A stretch of 49,981 bases of DNA from Chloroflexota bacterium (lineage in GTDB: Bacteria > Chloroflexota > Limnocylindria > Limnocylindrales > CSP1-4): the NCBI GenBank assembly GCA_021786385.1, contig JAJYNJ010000027.1, positions 189,908 to 239,888 on the forward strand, in the 5' to 3' direction. The translations under genes and the position numbers were made by a program. Every line of letters begins with the position of its first letter. Within the stretch, counting starts at the first letter, position 1. Under the pieces are notes generated by a model. The model was given only the letters and a program-made list of their open reading frames with translations. It did not search any database and had not been told where the DNA came from. This document shows, piece by piece, positions 24,474 through 32,972 of this stretch.

Positions 24474-25336
24474 TGATTCGCGCCGCCACGACCCCGCACC
24501 CCCGACTCGGCGTGGTCAAGCTCGCCTCCTGCGACGGCTGTCAGCTCACACTGCTCAACCTGGAGGACGAGCTGTTGGCGATCGCCGAGCGCCTCGACAT
24601 CGTCGAGTTCCCCGAGGCGACCTCGCATCGCTCGAACGGCCCGTACGACGTCGTCCTCGTCGAAGGGTCCGTCAGCACGCCGGAACAGCTCGAGCAGATC
24701 CACGAGGTCCGGCGCGAAGCCAAGCTGTTGGTGACGATCGGCGCCTGCGCCACGGCGGGCGGCATCCAGGCGCTGCGCAATTTCGCCGACCACGACGCGT
24801 TCCGGGCAGCCGTCTATGCGCACCCCGAATACATCGAGTCCCTGGCCACGGCCCAGCCCGTGGCCGACTACGTGAAGGTCGACGCGGAACTGCGCGGCTG
24901 CCCCATCAACGCCGCTCAGCTCGTGGAGCTCGTCACGGCGCTCCTGACCGGCCGGCGGCCGAACCTCCCCGACGAGGCCGTCTGCGCCGCCTGCAAGCGC
25001 GCCGGGCGCGTCTGCGTCATGGTGGCCCAGGGGATCCCCTGCCTCGGTCCGGTCACCATGACCGGTTGCGGCGCGCTCTGCCCGGGCTACAGCCGCGGCT
25101 GCTACGGCTGCTTCGGGCCCCGCGAGCAGGCCAACGTGTCGAGTCTCAGCCGACAGTTCATCAGCCTGGGCCGCTCGCCACAAGAGGCCGGGCGGCTCTT
25201 CGCCGGTTTCACCGGGTACGCCGAGCCGTACCGCGACGCGATCGTCGAGCTGGGCGGTCTCCCGGGAGCCAGCCTAGCGGGGGAGCGAGCCCACCGGGCC
25301 ATGGGCGCCGGCGTGAACGCGGAGGGCAAGTCATGA
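24473..25336 (+). CDS. hyhS: group 3b NiFe hydrogenase small subunit
   Basis: A 287-residue electron-transfer subunit of the cytoplasmic NAD(P)-linked hydrogenase. The proximal-cluster motif SCDGCQLTLL (19-28) lies close to the N-terminus, with no Tat signal, as expected for group 3. Further cysteines occur in IGACATAGG, LRGCPINA and the dense C-terminal block CAACKRAGRVC...GIPCLGPVTMTGCGALCPGYSRGCYGCFGP. The ATG overlaps the upstream stop by one base (TGATG), and GGAGG stands just before it. It pairs with the large subunit, whose start overlaps its stop (ATGA). Confidence 0.96.
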   Translation: MIRAATTPHPRLGVVKLASCDGCQLTLLNLEDELLAIAERLDIVEFPEATSHRSNGPYDVVLVEGSVSTPEQLEQIHEVRREAKLLVTIGACATAGGIQALRNFADHDAFRAAVYAHPEYIESLATAQPVADYVKVDAELRGCPINAAQLVELVTALLTGRRPNLPDEAVCAACKRAGRVCVMVAQGIPCLGPVTMTGCGALCPGYSRGCYGCFGPREQANVSSLSRQFISLGRSPQEAGRLFAGFTGYAEPYRDAIVELGGLPGASLAGERAHRAMGAGVNAEGKS

Positions 25337-26643
25337 CGACCGAGTCGGCCACGTTCGAGCGCTCGTTCCACGTCGAGGGGATCACGCGGGTCGAGGGCGA
25401 GGGCACCCTGCATCTCACGGTGCACGACGGCCAGGTCAGCGACGCGCGGCTCAAGATCTTCGAGGCGCCGCGGTACTTCGAGCAGCTGGTCGTCGGTCGC
25501 GCACCGGACGAAGTGATCGACATCACGGCCCGCATCTGCGGGATCTGCCCGGTGGCGTACCAGATCAGTGCCGCGGGAGCCTTCGAGTCGATCTTCGAGG
25601 TGCAGATCGATCCGCAGGTGCGCGCGCTGCGCCGGCTGCTCTACGCCGGCGAGTACATCGAGAGCCATGCCCTGCACGTCTATCTGCTGCACGCGCCGGA
25701 CTTCCTGGGCTACGCGAGCGCGATCGACCTGGCCAAAGACCATCGGGCCGTGGTGGAGCAGGGGCTCGCGCTCAAGAAGGTCGGCAACGCGCTGATGGCG
25801 CTGCTCGGCGGTCGTTCGGTCCACCCGGTCAGCCTGCGCGTGGGTGGCTTCTACCACGTGCCGCGCCGCGCCGAGCTCGAAGCGCTGCGCCCGGCGCTCG
25901 CCAACGCGCTCACCCAGGCGCAGGCCACGCTCGACTTGGTGGCGCAGTTCCAGGCACCACCGTTCGAGCGCCCTGTGCGCTTCGTCTCGCTCAAACACCC
26001 CGCCGAGTACCCACTCTTCGATGGTCGCATCGTCTCGAACGACGGAATCGACGTCGGCATCGGCGAGTGGCGCGCGGCATTCCGCGAAGAGCAGCACGAG
26101 GGCACGAACGCGCTTCACGCCCGCACGCTCTCGGGCGAGACCTACCAGCTCGGGCCCTCCGCGCGCGTCACCAACGCCGCCGACCAGCTGCATCCGATCG
26201 CCCGAGAGGCGCTCGCGCGGATCGGGTTGCAGGAGGAGATCGCGCGCAACCCCTTCTGGAGCATCGCGGCGCGGGCGCTTGAGATCTTGCACTACTGCGC
26301 GGAGGCGCTGGAGATCATCGATGCCTACCTCCCACCCGCCGCGCCGTTCGCGCCGTGGACGCCGCGGGCCGGGGCGGCCGGCTGGGGCAGTGAAGCGCCA
26401 CGGGGCATCCTGTGGCACCACTACGAGACCGACGAACAAGGGCTCGTGCGCAGCGCGCAGATCGTCCCGCCGACCAGCCAGAACCAGGGCCAGATCGAGG
26501 CCGACCTGCGGGCGTTCGCGCCGGCGGTCCTCTCGCTCGAGCACGGCGAGGCGACGCGGCGGCTCGAGCAACTCGTGCGCAGCTACGACCCGTGCATCTC
26601 CTGTGCCACGCACTTCCTGGACCTGACGGTCGAGGGAGCGTGA
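25333..26643 (+). CDS. hyhL: group 3b NiFe hydrogenase large (catalytic) subunit
   Basis: A 436-residue catalytic subunit that holds the NiFe(CN)2CO centre and interconverts H2 with protons and electrons for NAD(P). Nickel ligands are visible in L1 (RICGICP, C69 and C72) and L2 (DPCISCATH, C421 and C424). A nine-residue tail after H427 (FLDLTVEGA) should be cut off by the maturation protease encoded next. Length and motifs fit group 3b (sulfhydrogenase) enzymes, which are often used to oxidise or vent H2 under low oxygen or carbon starvation. No hyp maturation genes lie in this window. ATGA overlap upstream; GTGA overlap downstream. Confidence 0.97.
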   Translation: MTTESATFERSFHVEGITRVEGEGTLHLTVHDGQVSDARLKIFEAPRYFEQLVVGRAPDEVIDITARICGICPVAYQISAAGAFESIFEVQIDPQVRALRRLLYAGEYIESHALHVYLLHAPDFLGYASAIDLAKDHRAVVEQGLALKKVGNALMALLGGRSVHPVSLRVGGFYHVPRRAELEALRPALANALTQAQATLDLVAQFQAPPFERPVRFVSLKHPAEYPLFDGRIVSNDGIDVGIGEWRAAFREEQHEGTNALHARTLSGETYQLGPSARVTNAADQLHPIAREALARIGLQEEIARNPFWSIAARALEILHYCAEALEIIDAYLPPAAPFAPWTPRAGAAGWGSEAPRGILWHHYETDEQGLVRSAQIVPPTSQNQGQIEADLRAFAPAVLSLEHGEATRRLEQLVRSYDPCISCATHFLDLTVEGA

Positions 26644-27179
26644 CGGCGGCGGGATCGGAGGCGCCGTCCGCGCCGGCCGGATCGGGCACCGTGAAGGAGC
26701 GCGTCGTCGTGCTCGTCTGCGGGCAACGCGCGCGCGGCGACGACGCGGCCGCGCTGCTCGCGGCGGAGCGGCTCCCGGCAGCGCTCGGGCCCGTGGGGCA
26801 GGTCGAGGTGCGTTTCGCGGGCCAGCTCGAACCGGACGATCTGCTGGCGCTCGGCCCGCGCGACCGGGTGCTGGTCCTCGACGCGGTGCGCGGCGTCGCG
26901 CCGGGAGTGGTCGTACGGCGCTCCCTGGCGGAGCTGGCGACCCCGGGTCCGGCGCCGCGCTCGTCACACGTGCTGCCCCTGCGCGACGTGTTGGCGCTGG
27001 TGGCGGAGCTGCGCGGCGGCCTCCCCGAGGGCACCTTCGTCGGCCTCGGGGGCGCCTCGTTCGAGATCGGCGCGGGGCTCTCGCCGGCGGTGCGGGCCGC
27101 CCTCTCGCGCTACACCGCGGCGATCGCGGCGGAGGTGGCGCGGCTGGCCGGGAGGAGCCAAACGACCCGCCGCCGGTAG
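26640..27179 (+). CDS. hydrogenase maturation protease (HycI/HyaD family)
   Basis: A 179-residue endopeptidase that trims the C-terminal tail of the large subunit after nickel insertion. The family pattern is present but altered. GNxLxxDDG appears as GQRARGDDA (28-36), keeping the nickel-probing aspartates D34/D35. The second acidic ligand lies in VLVLDAVRG, and the histidine in SSHVLPLRD. The start GTG overlaps the hydrogenase stop (GTGA). A later GTG at 26691 would remove a non-conserved Ala/Gly-rich 17-residue extension and is an alternative. It is the last gene of the hydrogenase operon. Confidence 0.88.
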   Translation: MTAAGSEAPSAPAGSGTVKERVVVLVCGQRARGDDAAALLAAERLPAALGPVGQVEVRFAGQLEPDDLLALGPRDRVLVLDAVRGVAPGVVVRRSLAELATPGPAPRSSHVLPLRDVLALVAELRGGLPEGTFVGLGGASFEIGAGLSPAVRAALSRYTAAIAAEVARLAGRSQTTRRR

Positions 27180-27292
27180 CGGCCGGTGGGCCGCGGTGCA
27201 ACGCGGCCCTGGCGCTGCTGCGCCGGGTCGGGACGCCGGGGACGCTCCGGACCGCGTGGCTGGCAGCGGCCACGAGGCGCACCCGGCCCGTG

Positions 27293-28618
27293 CTACGGCG
27301 CGTCCACGCGGCCCGGGAGCTCGGCCAGCGCAGCGGCCTCTTCCGGCGGAGCGACGTGCAGCGCGTCGAGCCGGTACTCCAACGCGCGCAGCTGCGAGAG
27401 CGGGAGCACCGCGACGGCGAGCAGGACCATTGTCGCGCCCAGCAGCCCATCGATGCCGAGCAGGCGCGCCGCCTCGCCCCCGATCAGGCTGCCCGAGACC
27501 TGGCCGAGCGCCAGGAAGACGCTGTAGAGGCCCATGATCGCGCCTCGGTCCTGTGGGTGTGCCTCCGAGACGTCGGCGAGCAGCCCAAGCGCGGCCGGCG
27601 TGGCGCCGGCGAGCACGAAGAGCCCGGCCGCGGCCCCCAGGATGAAGACGATCGGCACCACCGGTGGCTGCCCGCCACTGTGGTTGACGACGAACGTGCA
27701 GCCGATTGAGGCGGCACCGCCGCCGATGCCGTACAGGATGATCGTCGTGCGGCGGAGCGCCTTGAAGCGCCCGCCCCAGTAGAGGAGACCGGCGAAGAAG
27801 ACCAACAGCCCGACGGCCAGCCCAACACTGACCTGCGTGGGCGTGAAGCCACCCATCAGCAGCTGGCGCCCCGCGATCGCGCCAGTGGGGCGGCGGACCA
27901 ACTGGAAGAGTGACTGGCTGGTCCAGAGCCCGATCGCCGCGTTGACGGCGATCCAGGTCGGCGCCAGCAGCCAGACATACGGGCTCGAGAGGAGCGCCCC
28001 GTACCGTCGCCAGGGCGTGCGCCCCGGCCCCGCGAGCGGTCCCGCGGGCGCCCGCAGCTCGTGCACCCCGAATCGGTAGATCAGCCACGAGCCACCGTAG
28101 ACGAGCGCGTTCAGGAAGAAGGCACTCCGCCCCAGCACCTCGTAGAGCGGCCCGGCGGCGACTGTGCCGGCGCCCAAGCCCGCCAGCGTCGCGAGTTCGA
28201 AGCGGGCGACCGCCCGCCCGCGCACCGCCTCTTCGCCGGCCGTGGCCCGGGCGATGTATCCGAGGATGGAGGGGACGCTCGCCGCGCTCGACCCACCCTC
28301 GAGCAAGCGCGTGACGCCGAGCAGGGGGACGCTCGTCGTGAGCCCCGTCAGGACCACCGCCACCGCGCCGAACCCCGGACCCAGTTGCATCACCGGCCGC
28401 TGTCCCAGCCGGTCCGAGAGCACCCCGAACGGCGGCGACAGGAGCAGCTCCGCCACGAAGAAGGTCGCCGAGAGCAGACCGACCACCGTCGGGTCGACGG
28501 TCTGGCCACCGTGGCGCGGCAGGTCGGCCAGGTAGTAGATGAGCAGCGCGCCGGTGAGCCCGGTGCTGAACCGCAGCGTGAACGTTCCGACCAGGACGGC
28601 GACGAGCGAACGATGCAC
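27293..28618 (-). CDS. MFS transporter
   Basis: A 441-residue permease with about 12 hydrophobic segments and the MFS loop motif FGVLSDRLGQRPVM (about 65-78). It is convergent with the hydrogenase operon and divergent from the glycosyltransferase fusion. The GTG at 28616-28618 is chosen because TACCCT lies 7 nt upstream and the first membrane helix begins directly after it. A GTG 48 nt further upstream would only add a short Pro-rich stretch and would place the -10 inside the gene. Substrate unknown. Confidence 0.88.
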   Translation of the reverse strand: MHRSLVAVLVGTFTLRFSTGLTGALLIYYLADLPRHGGQTVDPTVVGLLSATFFVAELLLSPPFGVLSDRLGQRPVMQLGPGFGAVAVVLTGLTTSVPLLGVTRLLEGGSSAASVPSILGYIARATAGEEAVRGRAVARFELATLAGLGAGTVAAGPLYEVLGRSAFFLNALVYGGSWLIYRFGVHELRAPAGPLAGPGRTPWRRYGALLSSPYVWLLAPTWIAVNAAIGLWTSQSLFQLVRRPTGAIAGRQLLMGGFTPTQVSVGLAVGLLVFFAGLLYWGGRFKALRRTTIILYGIGGGAASIGCTFVVNHSGGQPPVVPIVFILGAAAGLFVLAGATPAALGLLADVSEAHPQDRGAIMGLYSVFLALGQVSGSLIGGEAARLLGIDGLLGATMVLLAVAVLPLSQLRALEYRLDALHVAPPEEAAALAELPGRVDAP

Positions 28619-28625
28619 CGCGGCA

Positions 28626-28631
28626 AGGGTA
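28626..28631 (-). promoter_or_regulatory. -10 element (TACCCT) for leaderless MFS mRNA
   Basis: TACCCT is followed by 7 nt and the GTG at 28618, without a ribosome site. Confidence 0.4.
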
Positions 28632-28701
28632 CCGAAACGGGGAAGCGGGGTCGGCTCGACGTGCACGCGCCGGTGCGCAGTGCGGCCGTCGGCGGGTCAG
28701 C

Positions 28702-28707
28702 TAGACT
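28702..28707 (+). promoter_or_regulatory. -10-like element (TAGACT) before the glycosyltransferase fusion
   Basis: TAGACT is 10 nt before the ATG at 28718, and no Shine-Dalgarno sequence is present. The leader would be only a few nucleotides. Confidence 0.35.
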
Positions 28708-28717
28708 GCGCCAGCAG

Positions 28718-29731
28718 ATGAGCGGCCCAACGCAAACTTCCGTTCCGCACGAGGTCGAGGAGCTGGCGCGCCGGCGGGCAGAGGCTCGCGCGGCGAAAGA
28801 CTGGTCGGCGGCGGATGTGCTGCGCGCGGCGATCGAGACGGCCGGCTGGAAGGTGATCGATCAGGGCCTGCGCTTCCGGCTCGAACCCGCCCATCCCCCG
28901 GACCTCGAGATCGGCGGGCGCATCCGCTACGGGTCGAGCGGCGCGGTGCCGTCGCGGCTCGCCGAGCCGACCACCGCGCCGGCCACGGTCGTGCTGCTTG
29001 CCGATCGTTGGCCGGACGACCTCGCCCGCGCCCTCGACGGGCTGCGGGCGCACACACCGACCGCCACGCAGGTCGTGATCGTGGCGAACGATCCGACCCC
29101 CGAGCAGGCCGCGCTCTTGGAGGCGCCCGAGGGCGCCGCCCGCGTGCTGCTCGGGGGCGCGCTCCCCGAACAGGTCTGGACGAGCGCACCGCTGGGCCAC
29201 GCGGCCGCCCTGAACGCGGGCATCCGCCGCGCCACGGGGGAGGTCGTCATCCTGCTCGACACGAGTGTCGAACCGACCGGTGACGTCGTGACGCCGCTGG
29301 TCGAGGCGTTGCGCGACCCCACGGTGGCGCTGGCGGGCGGCTGGGGGCTCAGCTCGGGCGATCTGCGCCATTTCGACGACGCCGCGCCCGGCGACGTCGA
29401 CGCGATCGAGGGCTACCTGCTGGCATTCCGTCGCCTCGACTACGTGGCCCGCGGGCCGCTCGACGAGCACTTCCGCTTCTACCGCAACCTGGACATCTGG
29501 TGGAGCCTGGTCCTACGCGACAGTGGGGTCGGAGCGCCGCATCGCCGCGCCGTGCGGCTGGAACTACCGGCTCTCCGGCATGCCCACCGGGGGTACACCA
29601 GCCTGCCCGAGCCCGAGCGCGAGCGGCTCAGCCGGCGCAACTTCTACCGCATCATCGACCGCTTCGGGCAGCGCCGAGACCTGCTCATCGAACCCGCGCC
29701 CCGTCCTCGCCGAGGCGCCGCGGGCGGCTGA
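28718..29731 (+). CDS. family 2 glycosyltransferase-like protein with an N-terminal CysRS-tail-like segment
   Basis: A 337-residue fusion. Residues 11-56 resemble the C-terminal tRNA-recognition end of cysteinyl-tRNA synthetase (VEELARRRAEARAAKDWSAADVLRAAIETAGWKVIDQG). Residues 70-330 resemble a GT-A glycosyltransferase 2 domain (TVVLLADRWPDDLARALDGL; GHAALNAGIRRATGEVVILLDTSVEP; later EGYLLAFRRLDY and RNLDIWWSLVLRD). The canonical DxD metal motif is not obvious (LLDTS), so catalytic activity is uncertain. Its last 168 bp are antisense to the end of the convergent rhomboid gene. The conserved RNFYRIIDR stretch lies inside that overlap, so the overlap is probably real on this strand. ATG at 28718, with a short or no leader. 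Confidence 0.82.
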   Translation: MSGPTQTSVPHEVEELARRRAEARAAKDWSAADVLRAAIETAGWKVIDQGLRFRLEPAHPPDLEIGGRIRYGSSGAVPSRLAEPTTAPATVVLLADRWPDDLARALDGLRAHTPTATQVVIVANDPTPEQAALLEAPEGAARVLLGGALPEQVWTSAPLGHAAALNAGIRRATGEVVILLDTSVEPTGDVVTPLVEALRDPTVALAGGWGLSSGDLRHFDDAAPGDVDAIEGYLLAFRRLDYVARGPLDEHFRFYRNLDIWWSLVLRDSGVGAPHRRAVRLELPALRHAHRGYTSLPEPERERLSRRNFYRIIDRFGQRRDLLIEPAPRPRRGAAGG

Positions 29732-30985
29732 ACTCGCAGCCTGCGGCGCGGATGCGCTGGGCACGCCGCCGATCCCACCCTGGCCGGCAGTGCGGATCGT
29801 CGTCCCGAGCTGCAGCCCCGCGACCAGCAACGCGACGAGCAGGAGGACCCCGGCGAGCCGCAGGACGCCCGAGAGGGGCGCGGTGGCCGCGGCGGGCGCC
29901 CCCGCGGGCCGCTGCCACAGGCTGGCGAGCGTCAGGCCGGTGGGGAGCAGGATCAGACCGAGCCAGAGCCCGGCGACCAGTCCGCCGATGTGGGCGAAGA
30001 TGTCGATCCCGACCCCGCCGCCGATCAGCCCGACGTCGAGCACCAGGTTGAAGACGATCAGGAACCCGATCTGGCGCGCGATGTTCGCGGCGCCACGGCC
30101 GAGCAGCGGGTGGTGGATGCGGAACGCGATGAAGAGGACGCCGAAGAGCCCGAAGATCGCGCCGCTCGCGCCGACGGCGTTGTCGGGCAGGAAGATGTAG
30201 CTCGTCACCGACCCGGCGATCGCGCAGAGGACGTACATCAGCAGGAACTGCGCGGAGCCGTAGATCCGTTCGATCATGGGCGCGACCAGGTAGAGCGCGT
30301 ACATGTTGAACGCCAGGTGGATCAGGCCGGCGTGCACGAGCACCACCGTCAACAAGCGCCAGTACTGACCGTGCGCCACGGCCACTTTGTCGAGCATGAG
30401 CACGTTCGTGATGGCGTCCCCCTGTGCGCCACCGATCATCTGGAAGATTCCGATCGCGATCGTGACCGCCAGGATCGCGTAGCTCACGACGGGCTGGTCG
30501 CCGCCCCCCTCGCGCGAACGCCCGAAGTAGCGGCTCGCCGCCCGCTGATCGCCCAGCTCCTTGCTCAGCCACCCCAGCCGCGAGGCGATCTCGGCCCGCG
30601 CCTCGGGCGGCGCCCGGCGATCGGCCTGCCGGTAGGCGTCGAGCGCGCCACGCAGGTCGCCGCCCCGCACGCGGGCCGCCGCCAACTGCCGCCAGGCCAG
30701 CCAACTGAGCGGCGTGTCGGGCGCCTGCGTCGCCAGACGCCAGGCCTCCAACGCGGCCGCCTCGTCGTCCAGGCGATAGCGGCATTCGGCCAGGCCGAGC
30801 AGCGCCGCGACGTGCAGGTCGGCGTCGCGATGTCCGACCACGCGCGAGTAGAACGCCGCGGCCCGCTGGTACTCGCCCTGGGCGGCGAGCAGGTCCGCCT
30901 GCTGGATCAGGGCGGTCGCGGTGACGCGGTCGAGCGGGCCGGCCGCGAAGGGGTCGCGGCGCCCCCCCAGCGGATCAGTGGTCAC
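29564..30985 (-). CDS. rhomboid-family intramembrane serine protease with N-terminal TPR region
   Basis: A 473-residue membrane protease. Residues 20-155 form TPR-like helical repeats (ALIQQADLLAAQGEYQRAAAFYSRVV and similar). Residues 165-350 form the rhomboid core with six or more membrane helices. The catalytic pair is visible: S274 in GASGAIFG and H332 in AHIGGL. The family oxyanion residues are H218, H223 and N227 (HAGLIHLAFN). A seventh hydrophobic segment (about 374-395) and a low-complexity tail follow. That tail (about 55 residues) is antisense to the glycosyltransferase gene and may not be conserved. The GTG at 30983-30985 is the first standard start before the TPR region. Confidence 0.92.
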   Translation of the reverse strand: MTTDPLGGRRDPFAAGPLDRVTATALIQQADLLAAQGEYQRAAAFYSRVVGHRDADLHVAALLGLAECRYRLDDEAAALEAWRLATQAPDTPLSWLAWRQLAAARVRGGDLRGALDAYRQADRRAPPEARAEIASRLGWLSKELGDQRAASRYFGRSREGGGDQPVVSYAILAVTIAIGIFQMIGGAQGDAITNVLMLDKVAVAHGQYWRLLTVVLVHAGLIHLAFNMYALYLVAPMIERIYGSAQFLLMYVLCAIAGSVTSYIFLPDNAVGASGAIFGLFGVLFIAFRIHHPLLGRGAANIARQIGFLIVFNLVLDVGLIGGGVGIDIFAHIGGLVAGLWLGLILLPTGLTLASLWQRPAGAPAAATAPLSGVLRLAGVLLLVALLVAGLQLGTTIRTAGQGGIGGVPSASAPQAASSAARGASARTGRGFDEQVSALPEAVDDAVEVAPAEPLALGLGQAGVPPVGMPESR

Positions 30986-31010
30986 AGGTGTCGTCAGGCA
31001 CGTTCGGCTG

Positions 31011-31016
31011 AGTGTA
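31011..31016 (-). promoter_or_regulatory. -10-like element (TACACT) upstream of the rhomboid gene
   Basis: TACACT lies 25 nt before the rhomboid GTG and 9 nt before another GTG (30999-31001). That GTG opens an 8-codon reading frame overlapping the rhomboid start. Confidence 0.3.
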
Positions 31017-31147
31017 GCGGCTGGCGCCGCAGGGCACGGTGCCCGAACGGCGCCGGCGGCGCGCAAGGTACGGCCCCCGAACGGGGCGAACGGCGCGGGC
31101 GGCGTCGGCGGCGCACGCTTCGGCGGGCCGAGTGGCACGATGCGCAG

Positions 31148-32800
31148 ATGGACGTGCACTTCCTCGGGGCTGCGAACACCGTGACCGGCTCCCAGTTCCT
31201 CTTGACGACCGACCGCGCCCGCGTCCTGATCGACTGCGGGATGTTCCAGGGCAGTCCCAGCGAGACGGTGCGCAACCGCGTCCCGCTCGCCTACGACCCT
31301 GCGACGCTCGACGCGATCGTCCTGACACACGCCCACCTGGACCACTGCGGCCTAATTCCCCACGTCGTGGCCGAGGGGTTCCGGGGCCCGATCTTCGCGA
31401 CGCGCGGGAGCGTCGAACTCGCCGGGCTCGTCCTGCTCGACTCCGCGAAGCTGCAGGAGGAGTTCGCCCAACGCGAGGCGCGCTGGGCGCGCCGCCACCC
31501 CGACCGGGCCGCAGAGGAGGAACGCGAGCGCGAAGCGGCGATCCGCCAGCAGATCGCCCTGGCGCAGGCCGACGATGGCGCGACCGCCGACGGCTCGCGG
31601 GCGGGCGACGGACCCTCGCCGACCGCGCTCCCGACCCATCCCCGCGCCAGTGGCACGCTGCCCCCGGCGGCGACACCCAAGGGTCGACCCAACCCCGAGT
31701 ACGCGATCCTGACGGCTGCCGCGCACGTCGAGCGCGAGATCGAAGCGCCGCTCTACGACCAGCGGCAGGCGCGCGCGGCGCTGCAGCAGTTCCGCGGCGT
31801 CGACTACGGGGCGCGGATCCAGGTCGCGCCGGGCATCGCGGCCACCTTCCTGGACGCCGGACACATCCTCGGTTCGGCCATCATCCGCCTCGAGGTCGAC
31901 GCGGAGCTCGACCACCCATCCCGCACGCTGGTCTTCTCCGGCGACCTCGGGCCGACCGGTACGCCGATCCTGCGCGACCCCACGCCCGTCTCGACCGCCG
32001 ACTATGTCTTCGTGGAGTCGACCTACGGCGGACGCGAACACGAACCGCAGGCCGAAGCGGTCCGGCTGCTAGCTGATGCGGTGCGCCTCGTCGCCGAGCA
32101 CGATGGTGTCCTCCTCGTCCCGTCGTTCGCCATCGGCCGCACCCAGGAGCTCGTCTGGCACCTGAACCGGTTGGTCGAGGCCGGCACCATCCCGCGCCTA
32201 CCTCTCTTCCTCGATTCACCGATGGCGTCGCACGCGAGCGACATCTACCGCCGCTACAACGAGTACTGGGACCAGGAAACCCGCGACCTGCTCGCCCACC
32301 ACATCGCCCCGCTCGACTATCCCGGCCAAGTGGTGACGAACGAGATCCGCGACTCGCAGGCGATCTCGCGGTCGCCGCGGCCCTACATGATCGTGGCGTC
32401 GAACGGGATGCTCACCGGTGGGCGCGTCCTGGGCCACCTGCGCGAGCTGATCGGCGACCCACGCGCCGTCTTGCTCTTCGTCGGCTACCAGGGCGCGGGG
32501 ACGCTCGGGGCGCACCTCCAGGCCGGTGCCACGTCCGTGCGCATCGACGGCGAGACCCACACGGTACGTTGCCAGGTGCGCTCCATCAGCGGGTTCTCTG
32601 CCCACGCCGACGAGGCGGGCCTCCTCGCCTGGTTGGGCGCCTTCACCGCTGGCCGGCGCCCGGGCGATGCGGGCGTCCCCCGACGCGTCTTCATCGTGCA
32701 CGGCGACCCCGCTGCGCAGGAGGCGCTCGAACCCAAGGTGCGCGCCATGGGCCTGCAGACGCTCGTCCCACATTGGCATCAGCGGGTCCCGCTCGACTGA
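31148..32800 (+). CDS. MBL-fold RNA-processing exonuclease (CPSF73/Ysh1-like)
   Basis: A 550-residue metallo-beta-lactamase/beta-CASP protein of the kind that cleaves or degrades RNA. Motifs are HAHLDHCG (61-68), DAGHILGSA, SGDLGPTGTPIL and ESTYGGREH in the MBL part, and VPSFAIGRTQEL, DSPMA, MIVASNGMLTGGR and SGFSAHAD in the beta-CASP and C-terminal parts. An Arg/Glu/Ala-rich insertion (about 100-190) separates the early motifs and looks unstructured. The ATG at 31148 is chosen because the fold starts at once (MDVHFLGAANTVTGS). No ribosome site is obvious. It is divergent from the rhomboid gene. A tract of GC-rich decamers follows its stop. Confidence 0.93.
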   Translation: MDVHFLGAANTVTGSQFLLTTDRARVLIDCGMFQGSPSETVRNRVPLAYDPATLDAIVLTHAHLDHCGLIPHVVAEGFRGPIFATRGSVELAGLVLLDSAKLQEEFAQREARWARRHPDRAAEEEREREAAIRQQIALAQADDGATADGSRAGDGPSPTALPTHPRASGTLPPAATPKGRPNPEYAILTAAAHVEREIEAPLYDQRQARAALQQFRGVDYGARIQVAPGIAATFLDAGHILGSAIIRLEVDAELDHPSRTLVFSGDLGPTGTPILRDPTPVSTADYVFVESTYGGREHEPQAEAVRLLADAVRLVAEHDGVLLVPSFAIGRTQELVWHLNRLVEAGTIPRLPLFLDSPMASHASDIYRRYNEYWDQETRDLLAHHIAPLDYPGQVVTNEIRDSQAISRSPRPYMIVASNGMLTGGRVLGHLRELIGDPRAVLLFVGYQGAGTLGAHLQAGATSVRIDGETHTVRCQVRSISGFSAHADEAGLLAWLGAFTAGRRPGDAGVPRRVFIVHGDPAAQEALEPKVRAMGLQTLVPHWHQRVPLD

Positions 32801-32803
32801 CGC

Positions 32804-32900
32804 GGGCCGCCGCCCACCGTGGGCCGCCGCGGGCCGCCGCGGGCCGCCGCGGGCCGTGGGCCGCCGCGGGCCGTGGGCCGCCGCGGGCCGCCGGCCGCGG
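32804..32900. repeat. GC-rich decamer repeat tract
   Basis: Perfect and near-perfect copies of GGGCCGCCGC follow each other, some shortened to GGGCCGT, between the MBL exonuclease and the MarR promoter. The sequence can fold into several alternative hairpins and may end transcription of the upstream gene. Copy number is likely unstable. There are no unique spacers, so it is not a CRISPR array. Confidence 0.75.
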
Positions 32901-32916
32901 TGCCATTCGATAGTGC

Positions 32917-32931
32917 TTATGGTTGACATAA
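32917..32931. promoter_or_regulatory. operator candidate overlapping the marR -35
   Basis: TTATG and CATAA are perfect inverted copies 5 nt apart, overlapping the -35 TTGACA. This is the usual place and symmetry for MarR self-repression. Confidence 0.5.
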
Positions 32932-32950
32932 CCTTGTTGGCGGTCATAAT
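32923..32950 (+). promoter_or_regulatory. sigma-70 promoter TTGACA-N16-CATAAT for marR-efflux operon
   Basis: The -35 is a perfect TTGACA (32923-32928). The -10 CATAAT (32945-32950) matches 5 of 6, with a 16-nt spacer. It is the best sigma-70 promoter in the window, set in a short AT-rich island. Confidence 0.75.
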
Positions 32951-32972
32951 GGATGCCGAGCGTGTAACTATT

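Noticed and set aside
27179-27194. GCGGCC-N4-GGCCGC hairpin after the hydrogenase operon as a terminator
   Set aside because: Only a 6-bp stem and no T-run; such palindromes are common at this GC content.
25102-27450. 782-codon minus-strand frame opposite the hydrogenase genes
   Set aside because: It covers several plus-strand genes with intact metal-binding motifs and has no recognisable domain itself.
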